Source: an uncultured Clostridia bacterium (GTDB taxonomy: Bacteria; Bacillota; Clostridia; TANB77; CAG-508). Taken from it: a stretch of DNA of 52,266 nucleotides. Below, piece by piece: positions 51,373 through 52,266 of the stretch. The notes beneath the pieces are model-generated. The model ran no database searches, was not told the DNA's origin, and worked only from the letters and a program-made list of their open reading frames with translations. Location: positions 1 through 52,266 of the forward strand of contig CAKPCF010000009.1 in the NCBI GenBank assembly GCA_934141445.1, given 5' to 3'. The position numbers were made by a program, and so were the translations under genes. Numbering within the stretch: position 1 is the stretch's first letter; every line of letters begins with the position of its first letter.

Positions 51373-52266
51373 CTAGATAAAACTAATCTGCTTATTTCTA
51401 CCTACAAGCCAACTTTTCTGTTTAGCCTCTGTTATCTTATCTCCAACTTCACTATTTCCAATTAAAAATGGCGAATTTTCATTATGCTTTTTCATATTTT
51501 CAATAACTAAACCCTTATTAGCATTAGCATAACAATATTTACATAAATGTCCACAAGTATTATAGCTACCAATATCATTTCCCATAAGGCAATTACATTC
51601 TTGTCTTAAATTCTTTCTTTTAGGTAGTTCTAACTTGCCATTTATTGATTTTTCAACAATTTCTTGGCTCATGCATCCATTGCATTTTAATCCATATTCT
51701 GATAAAAAAGTTTTTTCACAACAACTATGTATTACTATATTATTTTCTTTTCCTATTCTAGCAAAAGCTTTAGCAATACGAATTTGCTCTTCTTTGGTTG
51801 GAGGTCTTAAATCTGGAGCATTTCTTTTTACTTTTTCATATAAATCTAAAAAGCTAATAGTACAATTATGAGTGTAACCTTTCAAACTATTAGCCATATT
51901 TTCAAAACACTTTATATGCTTTTCTACATCAAACTCCTTATTTATAAAAATTGGATCATATCTCCAACCAATAGAATCTATGCCTATATGATTTGATAAT
52001 TTCTTAAAACTTTCTATCACTTTTTCTTTATCTGGTACAACAGGCTCTATGTCTTTTCCATAAGGGGTTATCGTTACGAACCAATATTGTTTATATTTGT
52101 CTAGTTCATCTAAATATTCTAACATTGGCTCTGGATTTTTAGTACAAAATGCTAAACAATCTACTACTTTTGGAGATAAAATATATTTAGTTACTTGTGA
52201 TGGATAATATGGATTTCTTACTAATACATATCCTTCTCTTATTCTATTCATTAACCATTTTGAATA
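51373..52266 (-). CDS. DUF1848-family protein (runs off the right edge)
   Basis: About 297 codons are visible. The family usually begins with a segment like SRRTDIPAFYSEWFMNRIREG; here the frame stays open from YSKWLMNRIREGYVLVRNP to the window edge, so the Met at 52251 is internal and the true start lies outside. Conserved blocks are VDCLAFCTKNPEPML, YWFVTITPYGKDIEP and the C-terminal cysteine cluster CNCLMG.....YNTCGHLCKYCYAN, which suggests an iron-sulfur or zinc site. The family's biochemical role is not established; radical SAM-like chemistry has been suggested from the Cys pattern. Confidence 0.9.
   Translation of the reverse strand, partial: YSKWLMNRIREGYVLVRNPYYPSQVTKYILSPKVVDCLAFCTKNPEPMLEYLDELDKYKQYWFVTITPYGKDIEPVVPDKEKVIESFKKLSNHIGIDSIGWRYDPIFINKEFDVEKHIKCFENMANSLKGYTHNCTISFLDLYEKVKRNAPDLRPPTKEEQIRIAKAFARIGKENNIVIHSCCEKTFLSEYGLKCNGCMSQEIVEKSINGKLELPKRKNLRQECNCLMGNDIGSYNTCGHLCKYCYANANKGLVIENMKKHNENSPFLIGNSEVGDKITEAKQKSWLVGRNKQISFI

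Overview
The window is strongly AT-rich DNA from an anaerobic, spore-forming member of the Clostridia (Bacillota). The evidence is spoVS, clostridial-type promoters and AGGAGG ribosome sites, dlt-like genes, an S66 carboxypeptidase and many surface proteins with the prepilin-like N-terminus (G)ITLIALVI. A gut or other host-associated lineage, probably uncultured, is likely but is an inference. No rRNA, tRNA, CRISPR array, recombinase or insertion sequence is visible.

Layout. 1-660: start of a prepilin-like surface gene running off the left edge, with its leader and an invertible promoter. 688-2930: a PIF1-like helicase, then one GC-rich foreign-looking membrane protein gene. 3141-8308: spoVS, ymdB-type phosphoesterase, low-molecular-weight phosphatase and the guaB-guaA operon. 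8431-8605: a long imperfect palindrome. 8616-12978: a large FtsX-type permease and lactate dehydrogenase. 13040-23694: a surface-protein locus with two leucine-rich-repeat genes (both frameshifted), a LamG-type protein and a beta-helix protein. 23950-33627: a probable long operon (guanine deaminase-like, polA, galE, PstS-like, two unknowns, mutL, rRNA methyltransferase). 34199-39765: a dlt-like operon with an extra PLP decarboxylase. 39876-42796: response-regulator stub, ZIP transporter and a MATE-kinase fusion. 42993-47435: a membrane-tethered sigma factor, a secreted-domain protein and a tandem zinc-ribbon/coiled-coil pair. 47536 to the right edge: metallopeptidase, small protein, S66 peptidase, Ig-like membrane protein and a partial DUF1848 protein.

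Main discovery. Four intergenic segments (438-627, 16390-16577, 19841-20028, 21593-21782) share one architecture: about 190 bp flanked by inverted 21-bp sites, arms CTTTAAGT and ACTTAAAG around a 5-bp core. Each encloses a sigma-A promoter (TTGACT, 17 bp, TAAAAT-like) and a terminator hairpin. Each lies just upstream of a prepilin-like surface gene. The 5-bp core differs among the four but is matched exactly between the two ends of each segment, as expected for recombinase crossover regions that keep each switch private. All four promoters point away from their gene, so this looks like a bank of independent phase-variation switches recorded in the OFF state, with the recombinase elsewhere. Three of the genes also share a structured leader RNA with compensatory changes.

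The second candidate system is the operon 39765-34199: adenylation enzyme, PLP decarboxylase, carrier protein, MBOAT and SGNH/DltD-like protein. This would fit modification of an envelope polymer with a decarboxylated amino acid rather than D-alanine.
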